Assembly (NCBI GenBank): GCA_001304365.1
Contig: LJNA01000006.1
Coordinates: 1-19,006 of the forward strand
Direction: 5' to 3'
Source of the DNA: Syntrophobacter sp. DG_60
GTDB lineage: Bacteria; Desulfobacterota; Desulfofervidia; Desulfofervidales; DG-60
Length of the DNA: 19,006 nucleotides
Every line of letters starts with the position of its first letter. The first letter of the stretch is position 1. Below the pieces are notes generated by a model. The model searched no databases, had not been told where the DNA came from, and worked only from the letters and a program-made list of their open reading frames with translations. Both the position numbers and the translations under genes were made by a program. Positions 1-8,278 of this stretch are shown one piece after another.

Positions 1-1202
1 AGTGTGTATAATATGAATATTGGTGTCAACATGAGAAAAATAAAAAAGAACATACCAGGGATACCGAGCTCAGCCAGTACCTGCATCCACTGCTGTTCTA
101 TGGAGCCAACTTTGTTACGCAAATAATCAAAATACTGACCTCTAAAGCCGTACCGTGAATATATGGGACTTTCATACTTAATAGAAATGTGGCCTCCATA
201 CATCCCAGGTCCTACACCGAATAAAGGATGATCATTAAAAACCTTGAAGGATTTCTCCAGTACGTATGCACGATACCTATCATAATCAAAGGCACCAGCC
301 TCCATTGCCAAAAAAGCTGATTTTAATTGATTGAATAACAGAGCGCCAGCTAATGCTATAACAGGGAGAAAAAGTATTAGTATCCGGCGAAAAGCTGGTA
401 AAAGAAAAAACAGAGCAATAAAGGCCCCTCCCATAGCAGCGCGGGATAAACTGAAGAGTATAGCCAGTCCTAAGAGAGTAAATTTAAGCCAGTTCTGCTT
501 TAATCCAGATTCCCTTGTCCTGGCGAGCTCTACTGTAAAGAAAAATAAGGCAAACATCCCTATGCCGTTGGGGTGGCCTAGAAGGGATGGAGCTCTAAAC
601 AGGCCCAATCGCCAAACTGCCTGTCCACTTAGGATATTTGGCCACCAGTGGATAGAACTCGGATATGTCAGAGCCAAAATTTCCTGAAATACAGAAATAG
701 CCGATAGAAATAATGCCAAATTCAACAGAAATATATAATTTTTCTTAATAAGATTCCTATTATATGGAATACTGCTGAATACAAAAAAGACCAAAAAATA
801 TACCATATAGGCGAAAGTGCCGAATATAGTGGGCTTCAGACTGTTTTGGTTAACACCTGTTGATATCAGACACCATATGCCAAAAATTGCCAGCGAAATA
901 AGCAACATAAGTTCACTTTTTAGGGGCATCCAGAACCCAAATCTTTTGACTCTCTGCCCTTCAAAAGCCAAGAGCCCACCGAGGAGCCGTATATAGATAA
1001 AAAGGAGAAATAGAGAAAAAAGAAATATCTTATCAACAAGAAATATCGCATGGCTAAGCCGAGGCATGTTTTCTTTAATCGGAACTCCAAGGATGTTTTG
1101 GAACTGTAGATAAACAATAAATAGTAGGACTAATGCGTTGAATGCATGTAAACCAATGGATTTATTCGACCTGGTGCCTGCTGATAGCGAGTCAGATTGC
1201 AT
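1..1202 (-). CDS. O-antigen ligase / polysaccharide polymerase (WaaL/Wzy type), C-terminus beyond window
   Basis: This frame stays open from an ATG at 1202 to the window edge, giving 400 complete codons without a stop, so the gene is partial. The product is a hydrophobic multi-spanning membrane protein. Around residues 324-334 it carries HPLFGVGPGMYG, the signature of the O-antigen ligase (Wzy_C, PF04932) domain, in the large periplasmic loop. A membrane segment follows (LGIPGMFFFIF). An earlier conserved-looking stretch reads LGHPNGIGMFALF. An AGAGGG ribosome-binding site lies about 6 bases before the ATG. Family knowledge says such proteins either ligate O-antigen to lipid A-core or polymerise repeat units at the periplasmic face; the two cannot be told apart by sequence alone. 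It is the last visible gene of the minus-strand polysaccharide cluster, 116 bp after the GT4 gene. Confidence 0.85.
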   Translation of the reverse strand, partial: MQSDSLSAGTRSNKSIGLHAFNALVLLFIVYLQFQNILGVPIKENMPRLSHAIFLVDKIFLFSLFLLFIYIRLLGGLLAFEGQRVKRFGFWMPLKSELMLLISLAIFGIWCLISTGVNQNSLKPTIFGTFAYMVYFLVFFVFSSIPYNRNLIKKNYIFLLNLALFLSAISVFQEILALTYPSSIHWWPNILSGQAVWRLGLFRAPSLLGHPNGIGMFALFFFTVELARTRESGLKQNWLKFTLLGLAILFSLSRAAMGGAFIALFFLLPAFRRILILFLPVIALAGALLFNQLKSAFLAMEAGAFDYDRYRAYVLEKSFKVFNDHPLFGVGPGMYGGHISIKYESPIYSRYGFRGQYFDYLRNKVGSIEQQWMQVLAELGIPGMFFFIFLMLTPIFILYT

Positions 1203-1318
1203 TATTGCCCTCTTTTTGAAGAAAAGTCCAGAATGCTAAGTGTTTTTCCTTGGCATGTCTAGGTAGCAGGATTATTGTACTAATATTCTTAACAATTTCA
1301 AATAGAATGCGAATATAA

Positions 1319-2464
1319 TCATTTATGTGCATATTCCTCAAATACCCCCTCGTACTCCGCTACCATTTTTTCTACTCTGAAGTCCTTGGCTCGCCGCTTG
1401 CCAGCCTTAGCGAGGTTAAGTCTCAAAGGCTCGTCTTTAAGCAGCCTCAATATCGCCCTGGCCATGGCATCAATATCTCCAACCGGGACCAAAAGGCCGT
1501 TTACTCCATCTGTTATAATTTCATCCGGCCCATAAGGACAACGTGTGGCTATAACTGGCACACCACATGCCATAGATTCTATAATTACATTTCCGAATCC
1601 TTCCCAATAGGAAGAGAGGACGAAAATTGTACTGCGTGCCATAAATTTGAATGGATTTTCCTGATGGCTCAGGAAGAGAACTTTTCCATGCAAGCTGAGC
1701 TCTTCGGTTAATTTTTCAAGCCGAGGCCTTTCTTTACCTTCACCAATAAAAACTAAACCTGAAGGTAATTCACTACAAACCAAATGAAAGGCTTTAATCA
1801 AGTCCAAAAATCCCTTCCTGGGAATAAGTCGCCCAAGGGTAATAATAATAGGGATATTTTCTTTAAACCAAGGGTGTTTGATTTCCATTTCTTTGCTTTT
1901 TTCAATTAATTCAAGGTCTACTGAGTTGTAAATCACTTTGATCTTTCTCGGATTTAGATTATAACTTTGAGAAATATCACCCTTTACACCCTCCGATGGA
2001 ACAATTACCAGATCTGCTTTTCTATGGGCAAAGTTCATAAAAAGCCTTTTTAAATTACCAAAAGGGTCGTCCGGGAGAATATCTCTCTTGTGATTATGTT
2101 CTTCATTGGCAATGAGTGGAATTTTGTTGAAGTATAACAACTTACTAGCAGTAGCTACTGAAGTTGCATACCACATGCGAGTATAAATAACATCAGGATT
2201 ATAATTCTTTATAACCTTATTAAGAGCAAAAATTAGTCTGAAGAAACTCCATCTATTCTTCTTTTCCAGATTATATATCTTAATATTATGTGGTAATTCA
2301 TTCAAAAGGCTGCCTTTATCTTCAAAAAGACATAAAGCAAGGTCAAATTTATATCTACTGAGTCGCTGTAGCATATAGACCGTTAAGCGTTCGGCACCTC
2401 CCATGACTAAAGAAGGAATGACCACAAGGATCTTTAGCCGATCACTTCTTTTCTTTTGCCCCAT
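1319..2464 (-). CDS. GT4-family glycosyltransferase
   Basis: This 381-residue protein is of normal length for a GT-B fold family 4 glycosyltransferase, which uses an NDP-sugar to extend a lipid-linked glycan at the cytoplasmic face of the inner membrane. The N-terminal glycine-rich motif GGAE is at residues 22-25. Later come VPSEG (155-159), YNSVD (179-183) and GRLIPRKG (211-218). The C-terminal E-x7-E motif is EGFGNVIIE, with E288 and E296, followed by ESMACGVPVIAT. The ATG at 2464 is preceded by GGAAGGAAG, a strong ribosome-binding site. That site lies inside the remnant of a decayed methyltransferase gene annotated at 2442-2555. Sugar specificity cannot be read from the sequence. Confidence 0.93.
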   Translation of the reverse strand: MGQKKRSDRLKILVVIPSLVMGGAERLTVYMLQRLSRYKFDLALCLFEDKGSLLNELPHNIKIYNLEKKNRWSFFRLIFALNKVIKNYNPDVIYTRMWYATSVATASKLLYFNKIPLIANEEHNHKRDILPDDPFGNLKRLFMNFAHRKADLVIVPSEGVKGDISQSYNLNPRKIKVIYNSVDLELIEKSKEMEIKHPWFKENIPIIITLGRLIPRKGFLDLIKAFHLVCSELPSGLVFIGEGKERPRLEKLTEELSLHGKVLFLSHQENPFKFMARSTIFVLSSYWEGFGNVIIESMACGVPVIATRCPYGPDEIITDGVNGLLVPVGDIDAMARAILRLLKDEPLRLNLAKAGKRRAKDFRVEKMVAEYEGVFEEYAHK

Positions 2465-2555
2465 CTAACTTCCTTCCCACAGCAAATATTCTGGGTTCAA
2501 ATATAGCCTGGTGCTTCCACAGGCCCCGCTCGGTACCGCGGTCAATGGATAGATC
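2442..2555 (-). pseudogene. 3' tail remnant of a second SAM methyltransferase
   Basis: The frame between the methyltransferase stop and the GT4 start encodes 37 residues and a TGA, beginning DLSIDRGTERGLWK and continuing HQAIFEPRIFAVGRK. The last residues of the intact upstream methyltransferase read VSVERGTGRGMWKCENIFEPR and then IYAIGRKKI. About 18 of 28 positions match, and DNA differences fall largely on third codon positions. There is no start codon, and TGA precedes the conserved block at 2562-2564. I infer the leftover end of a paralogous gene whose body was deleted or displaced. It now supplies the ribosome-binding site of the GT4 gene and overlaps its first codons. Confidence 0.75.
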
Positions 2556-2567
2556 AGGTGGTCATTT

Positions 2568-3311
2568 TTATATCTTCTTCCTCCCTATTGCATAGATCCT
2601 TGGCTCAAAGATATTCTCACACTTCCACATACCTCTGCCGGTTCCTCGTTCCACGCTAACATACATTTTCAATAGTTTATCAACTACCCACCAAAGTATA
2701 CTTCTGACAGTACTTCTCAAATCGTAAGGAATTGGCCTTTCACCATAAACTACCACATCTTCAAACTTACATACCCTCATTACCTGGGATAAACTAACAG
2801 GTGTAAACCCTGTTTCATGAGTAAAGTCAACAAACACAGTCGACGCTCCCAGCAATGACTGGGCATTTACAGTACTAATCAGAACTTCGCCACTAGGTTT
2901 TAATGCCTTGTGAATTAAATCCAAAAACTCCATAATTTCATCTTTGGTTAAGTGCTCAATTATGTCATTTGCCACAATCATATCATAAGTTTCTTTGTTA
3001 TTTGGCAGATATTTAAAAATATCGGCCTTTTGGATGTTTTTAACGCCCATTTTTTGGGCTATTTCCAGTTGTTCCTGGCTGAAATCAATGCCACAAGCAT
3101 TAATATATCCTTCCTTTTGAAGATAATAAAGAAAATATCCGGCTCCACAGGCGATATCAATAATCTTAGCTGATTTATCAATTGGTAAAATATTACTAAA
3201 GCGTTTTTTGTATATCTTCCATAAATGCTCAAACTGTTGCTGAGATAATGAATGAGAAAAATCCCAGTGCTTACTGATAAAAGATTCATAACACTGCTTA
3301 CGATAATCCAC
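2568..3311 (-). CDS. Class I SAM-dependent methyltransferase
   Basis: This 247-residue protein has a Rossmann-type SAM-binding domain. Motif I is IIDIACGAGYF (residues 50-60). The acidic residue at the end of strand 2 is D76 in GIDFSQEQ, the A-D at 96-97 fits motif II, and IVANDIIEHL (112-121) resembles the UbiG/COQ3 group. KALKPSGEVLIST completes the fold. The start is GTG, and it shares its first G with the TAG stop of the flippase gene (TAGTG), which suggests translational coupling. Its place in the cluster suggests methylation of a sugar or of the non-reducing end of a glycan, as in O-antigen chain capping; that is inference. The C-terminal 28 residues are matched by a decayed paralog tail just downstream. 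Confidence 0.9.
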   Translation of the reverse strand: MDYRKQCYESFISKHWDFSHSLSQQQFEHLWKIYKKRFSNILPIDKSAKIIDIACGAGYFLYYLQKEGYINACGIDFSQEQLEIAQKMGVKNIQKADIFKYLPNNKETYDMIVANDIIEHLTKDEIMEFLDLIHKALKPSGEVLISTVNAQSLLGASTVFVDFTHETGFTPVSLSQVMRVCKFEDVVVYGERPIPYDLRSTVRSILWWVVDKLLKMYVSVERGTGRGMWKCENIFEPRIYAIGRKKI

Positions 3312-4663
3312 TATTTGTTCTCTCCTCTAATGCGGTTAAATGCAAAAGATAAAAATAGTAGGGAAAATACTGATATAATCGACGTGGCCAAAGCAATCCC
3401 TGCCACACTAAAAAATTTCATTAGAATATAGTTAAGGGATATGTTTAAAAGATTTGAAAATAATGCACAATGAAGCAGTGTTTTTGTATTTTTTAAAACA
3501 AGATGCATTTGAACAAAGGGTCTTCCCACCATGTATGGCACAAAACCCAATAAATAACACATCCATACCCATCCTACATCAGTCAACCTTGCCTGATCAA
3601 AAGCCCCTCTTCCAAGGGCCAGTTTCGTGATTGGTTGATGGAAAAGAATCAGGAGCAACATAATAGGTAGGGTTATGAGACATATCACTTTTATTGCCTT
3701 TTTCAGATCCTTGTTTAATCTTTGGTAACCAAATTCATAATATCTTCCACTCCAATGCGAAAGAAGTGTAACCATTAGTCCGGTAGTCATAAAGGTAACC
3801 GGAATCATATAAAGTCTATCTGCATAATGAAGAACAGAAACACTTCCTTCTCCCAGCCAGGACGTCATGGTTTTATCAACTATGGGATTTAACCCCACAG
3901 CCATCATCCCTACAACCTGGTAGGAAGCGGTTTTTAGAAATTCTTTTAGTCTGGCATTTAGCTTTGTAGAAAAGGATATAGAGAACAAATCAAACTTAGA
4001 GATAGCTCCAAATAAAATGATTAAACGAATGGCTTCCCCTATTACATATCCCCAGGCAATAGCATGGACGCCCCAGATATCCTTAAAGGTGAAAATAATT
4101 GCTAAATTGATTACTGCTCGGAAGGCAGGGGATAAGGCAGGAAAACTAAACTTCTTATAGGCATTTAATGTCCCTGCTAAAACACCAGTCCAGGTGAGAA
4201 GGATGATAAGAGGTGCTGTTTCTATTAATAACCAAAAAACTAGATCTAAGACTTCAGCATCAAAACGTGTGACTATGGAGAGGACTGGTTTGATAACCAA
4301 AAGAAATAGTACCGCTAAGGTTAGGAGTCCAATCCCACTTAATCCTAAGATATTGCCTACAAATTTACCTACATCCTCATTCTTTGCCCTTGCCTCAGCA
4401 ATGTAAGGGACAATTACACTTTCTACAACTGGGGCAAAAATGCCAGAGAGGAATAGTATCAACCCGTAAGTAAAGAAAAAAGCGTCGGTCTCACTTGAAA
4501 CCCCAAACCAAGCAGCAATGAAAAACGGTATAAGAAAACCTATTCCTTTTCCAATTGTAGAAAGAAAGGTAGTGGTAAGCGCATCCCACACTAAGGGTTT
4601 TGCTTTTAGCTTAAGCCAAAATCCATTCACCACTTTGGTTATTGAAGCGCTCCCTTTGTTCAC
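3311..4663 (-). CDS. MurJ/MviN-like lipid-linked glycan flippase
   Basis: This 450-residue polytopic membrane protein has about 12-14 hydrophobic segments and belongs to the MOP superfamily of lipid-linked oligosaccharide flippases. The early region with TDAFFFTYGL and LFLSGIFAPVVESVIVPYIAE matches the MurJ pattern rather than a generic Wzx. MurJ moves lipid II across the inner membrane. MurJ-like paralogs inside polysaccharide clusters probably move undecaprenyl-linked repeat units instead, and that is the likelier role here given the glycosyltransferase, methyltransferase and ligase beside it. The start is GTG at 4663. A purine-rich AAGGAAAAGGG lies rather far upstream, beginning just after the preceding gene's stop. 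The gap to the preceding gene is 23 bp, and the stop overlaps the next start by one base. Confidence 0.87.
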   Translation of the reverse strand: MNKGSASITKVVNGFWLKLKAKPLVWDALTTTFLSTIGKGIGFLIPFFIAAWFGVSSETDAFFFTYGLILFLSGIFAPVVESVIVPYIAEARAKNEDVGKFVGNILGLSGIGLLTLAVLFLLVIKPVLSIVTRFDAEVLDLVFWLLIETAPLIILLTWTGVLAGTLNAYKKFSFPALSPAFRAVINLAIIFTFKDIWGVHAIAWGYVIGEAIRLIILFGAISKFDLFSISFSTKLNARLKEFLKTASYQVVGMMAVGLNPIVDKTMTSWLGEGSVSVLHYADRLYMIPVTFMTTGLMVTLLSHWSGRYYEFGYQRLNKDLKKAIKVICLITLPIMLLLILFHQPITKLALGRGAFDQARLTDVGWVWMCYLLGFVPYMVGRPFVQMHLVLKNTKTLLHCALFSNLLNISLNYILMKFFSVAGIALATSIISVFSLLFLSFAFNRIRGENK

Positions 4664-4686
4664 TACTCAAAAATACCCTTTCCTTC

Positions 4687-6966
4687 TCACTGATAAACGA
4701 TCATCCCAGGCCCAATAAATAGATTCCTATCTTCCTTAGGGGTGCGGTAATCATTGGTGAACCAAATGGAAAGCTGACGTTTGCCAGAAGCTACCTCTGT
4801 TGTGAAGGAATAGCATTTAAGCCCTTTAGTTTTGACATCAATCTCCCCAATTACTTCTTCATCCAATCTCACAACCATATGAGGCCAAATTCCTTTCGCC
4901 GGAGTACCATTAGCAAGTATCTTTATCTGAATATCCCCTTTATATCTAAAATCCAATGTTGTTTTACAATATCCTCTAGAATAGAGTTTATTTCCAAATT
5001 TTCCCTCCCACTGAGACCGTCCGATTATAATGTTTTTCTTCAAAATCCTTGAAAAAACTTTTGGTTTTTCTTTGGAAATAATAGCCAATCTATTGTATGG
5101 CTCTGCAAAATTGGGCTCCACTTCAATAGCCTTCATATATTCAACAATAGCCTCATCTACTTTTCCTATCTTATATTTCCCATAACCTCTAAAGAGATGG
5201 TGTAACGCGAGATAGTGTAACCCTTCGTTTTCTGGGCTGGATTTCAGTTCAAATACTAAGACCGTACTATCCTCGAATACAGGAAACGCATTGAATAGCT
5301 TAACAATATAATCGTGGCAAGTCGATAATCGTTCATTTTGGTTCAAATAATCTTTATGTATAATAATATATTTGAGGTTGAGAAACCGTTGGAAAGCGGC
5401 GGCGGCTTCCAAATCCCAATGACTTATCTCACCAGGATTCATTTGTTCAATGTGTTTCAGTTTTGCTAAGGTTGGAAAATTGTCGCCATAAGTAAAAAAG
5501 TCATGATCCAGCCGACGAAGGTAACCGGGATTAAGTATTTTCTTATTATGCAGACATTGAAAATAGAGATAGCAGAGCATGTCATTCCGATAGGGCAAAT
5601 TTAACAAAGAAACATCATCCGGGTCTTGTGAAATAGTATCATAAGCTGCCGAATTTGGTATCTCCATCATTGGACGGGGAATTCCCAAGAAGTCAGCAAA
5701 TATTAAGAAGAGGATGCAAAGTAGCAATACCACCCTGGTTTTTTTCGCTCGATCAACTACGCAAGCCTTGATTCCAAAAGTTGCTAATATAGCCCAAAAT
5801 ACCATGGCCAAGATGAAGAACATACTGCAATCACTAATAACAAGTGGGCGAAATAGCATATGATATAACATGTATGGCATATAATACGCATCTGGCGGTA
5901 AACCCATGGGGGAAATGACTTTCCCTCCATAATGGAGAACCGGGCCCAAAGATAATAGCGTGAATACCGCACTTGAAATGATCCAAAACTTTATGGATTT
6001 GAAATTGGATTTTATGCCAATAAACGAGAGCAGTAAAACGGACCACCCCAAATAGACAGAATGTAAAATAGGGTTATTTATAAAACTTTCCCTAATCCCT
6101 TTTGCCAGTCCGCCTAATAAGGCATGATCTACGTCAGGCAGAAAAAAGGCCAAAAAATCAACACTTTCAGAGCTTACCTGGGAAAGACTAACGGATAATA
6201 AATAGCCAGATTTATGGATGAGCATGGGGAAAAGGAAAATTAAACCGGGGAGAAATAAGAAAAGTGAAATAATATAATATTTAATTTGCCTCCAATAGAT
6301 TTTTCTGTCGATTGTTTTTAGCATTAAAAATATGAGTGTGAAAATAAATAGCATATTTAAATAACACAAATAACCACTCGCCAAGATAATTGCCGTCAAG
6401 GCTAAAGCAAGTGAGTTTTTGAATTTGGGGTCTACCGTGGTTTTAAGTAAAAAGAGAATGTATAAAGGGATGGCAAAAATCGTAGTCAAAAGAACTAAAT
6501 GACTCTTTGCCTGTGCAATCATGATGGGTGAGGAAACAAAAATGCCTCCCGTGATCAGCCCCCAAAAATCGTTTTTGAAAATATATCTTGCCAGTAGAAA
6601 GGTTGCATAACCCGCAGCGCTCAAGGAGATAAGGATTAAGAAGTTACTGGCAACGGTGAGAGGAAGAAATTGTAACAGAGGAAAAGAGAATAAGGTGGCA
6701 AATAATCCTTGGGTGTAGTGGGAGATTGGCAAACCTAATGGATAGAAGACCATAGGGAAGGAAAACTCCATTGATGCGAGGCACCGGATAATATCGACAC
6801 CATAAAAAAGCCCCCAGGTATTAAACCACCAATTATGATGCCAGGTATCGGGTGTGTAATTTAAGGTTTTGGATCCAAGGCAGAAAATGAGTGGATAGGT
6901 ATTAAAGGCACTCAGTAAAAAAAAGAGAGTAAAAAAACCTACATGCCTGAATGTTTTCTTAATCAT
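4687..6966 (-). CDS. Large GT-C-like membrane protein with TPR and CBM60-like C-terminal domains
   Basis: The first ~440 residues contain about eleven hydrophobic segments. The first external loop carries an acidic/aromatic motif (TPDTWHHNWWFNTW, about residues 37-50) typical of GT-C polyprenyl-phosphate-sugar transferases, where the loop Asp is catalytic. A soluble part follows. Residues ~593-630 form a TPR unit (GKVDEAIVEYMKAIEVEPNF), and the last ~110 residues resemble a Ca-dependent carbohydrate-binding module of the CBM60 type: GIWPHMVVRLD, then FTNDYRTPKEDRNLFI, with the conserved ND and D residues. I infer transfer or binding of glycans at the periplasmic face. The ATG at 6966 is preferred over an in-frame TTG three bases upstream; no strong ribosome-binding site is visible. 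At ~760 residues it is the longest gene here and the first of the cluster. Confidence 0.72.
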   Translation of the reverse strand: MIKKTFRHVGFFTLFFLLSAFNTYPLIFCLGSKTLNYTPDTWHHNWWFNTWGLFYGVDIIRCLASMEFSFPMVFYPLGLPISHYTQGLFATLFSFPLLQFLPLTVASNFLILISLSAAGYATFLLARYIFKNDFWGLITGGIFVSSPIMIAQAKSHLVLLTTIFAIPLYILFLLKTTVDPKFKNSLALALTAIILASGYLCYLNMLFIFTLIFLMLKTIDRKIYWRQIKYYIISLFLFLPGLIFLFPMLIHKSGYLLSVSLSQVSSESVDFLAFFLPDVDHALLGGLAKGIRESFINNPILHSVYLGWSVLLLSFIGIKSNFKSIKFWIISSAVFTLLSLGPVLHYGGKVISPMGLPPDAYYMPYMLYHMLFRPLVISDCSMFFILAMVFWAILATFGIKACVVDRAKKTRVVLLLCILFLIFADFLGIPRPMMEIPNSAAYDTISQDPDDVSLLNLPYRNDMLCYLYFQCLHNKKILNPGYLRRLDHDFFTYGDNFPTLAKLKHIEQMNPGEISHWDLEAAAAFQRFLNLKYIIIHKDYLNQNERLSTCHDYIVKLFNAFPVFEDSTVLVFELKSSPENEGLHYLALHHLFRGYGKYKIGKVDEAIVEYMKAIEVEPNFAEPYNRLAIISKEKPKVFSRILKKNIIIGRSQWEGKFGNKLYSRGYCKTTLDFRYKGDIQIKILANGTPAKGIWPHMVVRLDEEVIGEIDVKTKGLKCYSFTTEVASGKRQLSIWFTNDYRTPKEDRNLFIGPGMIVYQ

Positions 6967-7144
6967 CAATAATACTCTGGACTTCCATTCTTGCTCATTA
7001 TTGCTACCCGCCGCATGTGAAGGAACTTTCCCAGTACCGTCCCAGTTTATGTGTAAATTCTATTGGAATTAAAATCAGTAGGGTTATCCTCTCTTAAACC
7101 AAAAAAAATAAATAAAAATAAACTAAAAAAAGGAGGAATCCCCA

Positions 7145-7299
7145 ATGAAAGAATTAGCAAATTTAGCAGAAGATGTAAAGGTAGAGGTGGCAAAAGATGT
7201 TTTTAAAAAAAGACAGAGGGTGCTGATTTAGATGACTTTTTTAAATATAGATACGCTGATTCTGATTACATAGTTCGGATAGATCCTTTTGCTGATTAG
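7145..7299 (+). pseudogene. Small acidic reading frame with strong Shine-Dalgarno site, broken by a -1 frame change
   Basis: AAGGAGG sits 8 bases before the ATG, the strongest ribosome-binding site in the window. Frame 0 gives 28 residues (MKELANLAEDVKVEVAKDVF, then KKRQRVLI) and stops at 7229-7231. If one base is restored in the run of seven A (7205-7211), the frame continues with KTEGADLDDFFKYRYADSDY and ends IVRIDPFAD at the TAG 7297-7299, giving 51 residues with even codon use. It is rich in Asp, Glu and Lys and has no Cys. I do not recognise the family. It could be a pseudogene, a homopolymer sequencing error, a slippage-expressed small protein, or a modified-peptide precursor; the sequence does not decide between them. 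Confidence 0.5.
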
Positions 7300-7301
7300 G
7301 C

Positions 7302-7322
7302 AATCAGGTGGCTGCTTTTTTT
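7302..7322 (+). terminator. Weak terminator-like hairpin with T7 tract
   Basis: CAG-GTGG-CTG forms a short stem-loop that A/T pairs can extend across one mismatch, and seven T follow at 7316-7322. It lies just after the end of the small broken frame, where a terminator would be expected. The stem is weak, so confidence is low. Confidence 0.22.
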
Positions 7323-7436
7323 CCAATGTTTAAAAATGATGGGGGCAACCTATAGTTTTTCAATAACACACACGAAGAATCCTTTTTTAATAAAATATAG
7401 ATTCAAAAGAGAATTTAAAGAATTTGTAGATAAAGC

Positions 7437-8162
7437 CTATCTCCCAAACAAACCAAAATAAAATTTTATACCAACACCCACCATCCAAGAATCTAGATCC
7501 ATTTCACCTGATTTCTTCTCTGAGTAAATATAGTCTGGGTAAATAATTGTAGTCTCCTCACGAATATCTGATTCTGCCCAGAAATAGCGAAACTCAAAAT
7601 TAAAGGCTATATTTTTATGGACAAATATATCAAAACCTCCACCTAGATGACCTCCCCAGGCGTCACCTACGTCTGTTTTTACCTCTTTTGTAACCCCTGG
7701 AGGGACTTCATATTCCTTATATTCTTTTGCAACATCACAATCTACAAAATAGCGCCCAAAACCAAAGGTAGCATAAGGAACAATCCAGGTGTAAAATTCT
7801 GGACCTGCTATATACCTTAGCTGGCCTGAGAAGGTGAGGGGGTATACCCTTACATCGGCTACTTTAACCAACTTTTCGACTCCTGCTTCTTCTCCTATCA
7901 CCTTTTCTAAATCTGTCTTTAAAGAGGCATCAAATGCTACCTCAAGGGAGAGCCATCTACTTACTCCATAGGCAAGGGTGCCACCAAACATGCTCTTTCC
8001 TTCCAAATCTGCTTTATCATCAAAATAGGTATCTGTTTGTGGCCCAAGCCACATAAACCTTGCCCCTATGCCTACATTATTAGTAATATCCTGAGCCCAT
8101 AGCTGATTTAAACCAAATAAAAAAACTAAAGTCAACGTGGTAAAAACAACCCACCTTTTCAT
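7437..8162 (-). CDS. Outer-membrane beta-barrel protein
   Basis: The 241-residue product begins with a clear signal peptide (MKRWVVFTTLTLVFLFGLNQ, cut near LWA/QD). Alternating hydrophobic/polar strands with Gly and aromatic residues follow, and it ends VGVGIKFYFGLFGR, an aromatic-rich final strand as expected for BAM-inserted barrels. It resembles the generic OmpA/OmpW-like outer membrane beta-barrel domain. An ATG four codons upstream (8174) is also in frame, but GGGGG lies 5 bases before the ATG at 8162 and no such site precedes 8174, so 8162 is chosen. It is the second gene after the FG-GAP propeller gene and probably shares its sigma-54 promoter. Its function, pore or assembly partner, is not readable from the sequence. 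Confidence 0.8.
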   Translation of the reverse strand: MKRWVVFTTLTLVFLFGLNQLWAQDITNNVGIGARFMWLGPQTDTYFDDKADLEGKSMFGGTLAYGVSRWLSLEVAFDASLKTDLEKVIGEEAGVEKLVKVADVRVYPLTFSGQLRYIAGPEFYTWIVPYATFGFGRYFVDCDVAKEYKEYEVPPGVTKEVKTDVGDAWGGHLGGGFDIFVHKNIAFNFEFRYFWAESDIREETTIIYPDYIYSEKKSGEMDLDSWMVGVGIKFYFGLFGR

Positions 8163-8176
8163 AGCTACCCCCATTT

Positions 8177-8278
8177 TTAATATACAGTTAACTCAGCATC
8201 ATCAAATACCGAGAAATCCATGCCACTAGGTACTTTAACTAATTTACTTTCCTTAGTAAACCTAAAATGACTCATCAT
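8177..8278 (-). pseudogene. Duplicated C-terminal tail of the FG-GAP gene, or a 33-residue peptide gene
   Basis: This frame, MMSHFRFTKESKLVKVPSGM then DFSVFDDAELTVY, overlaps the 3' end of the FG-GAP gene in another frame and stops 14 bases before the barrel-protein ATG. Its GMDFSVFDD matches GMDYSVFDD at the end of the FG-GAP protein. The DNA differences in that block (TCT/TCG, GTC/GTA) are synonymous apart from Tyr/Phe. That pattern means both copies were under protein-level selection after they separated. The simplest reading is the leftover 3' end of a lost tandem paralog. A short expressed peptide is possible, but no ribosome-binding site is evident. Confidence 0.5.

Larger units (their letters stand above)
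6967..7436. other. 470-bp gene-poor spacer between divergent-function blocks
   Basis: No intact gene of ordinary length is supported here. The spacer holds the leader of the polysaccharide cluster (minus strand), an A-rich plus-strand stretch (7097-7130) ending in AAGGAGG, the small broken reading frame annotated separately, and an AT-rich tail after the outer-membrane barrel gene. No convincing sigma-70 or sigma-54 promoter for the polysaccharide cluster could be picked out. Confidence 0.5.

Noticed and set aside
331..687. 118-residue plus-strand frame
   Set aside because: It lies fully inside the minus-strand O-antigen ligase gene, has no ribosome-binding site and its translation shows no domain; it is an antisense shadow.
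7199..7212. Programmed -1 ribosomal frameshift at T5A7G in the small frame
   Set aside because: The A-AAA-AAG heptamer is out of phase with the incoming frame, and no downstream pseudoknot is evident. An indel, a sequencing error or transcriptional slippage is likelier.
7338..7463. Plus-strand frame MMGATYSFSITHTKNPFLIK and onward, 41 residues
   Set aside because: It has no ribosome-binding site, and its end overlaps the barrel-protein gene antisense; I see no family resemblance.
8174..8174. Upstream ATG as start of the barrel protein
   Set aside because: It has no ribosome-binding site, would place four extra residues before a complete signal peptide, and the GGGGG site is correctly spaced for the ATG at 8162.
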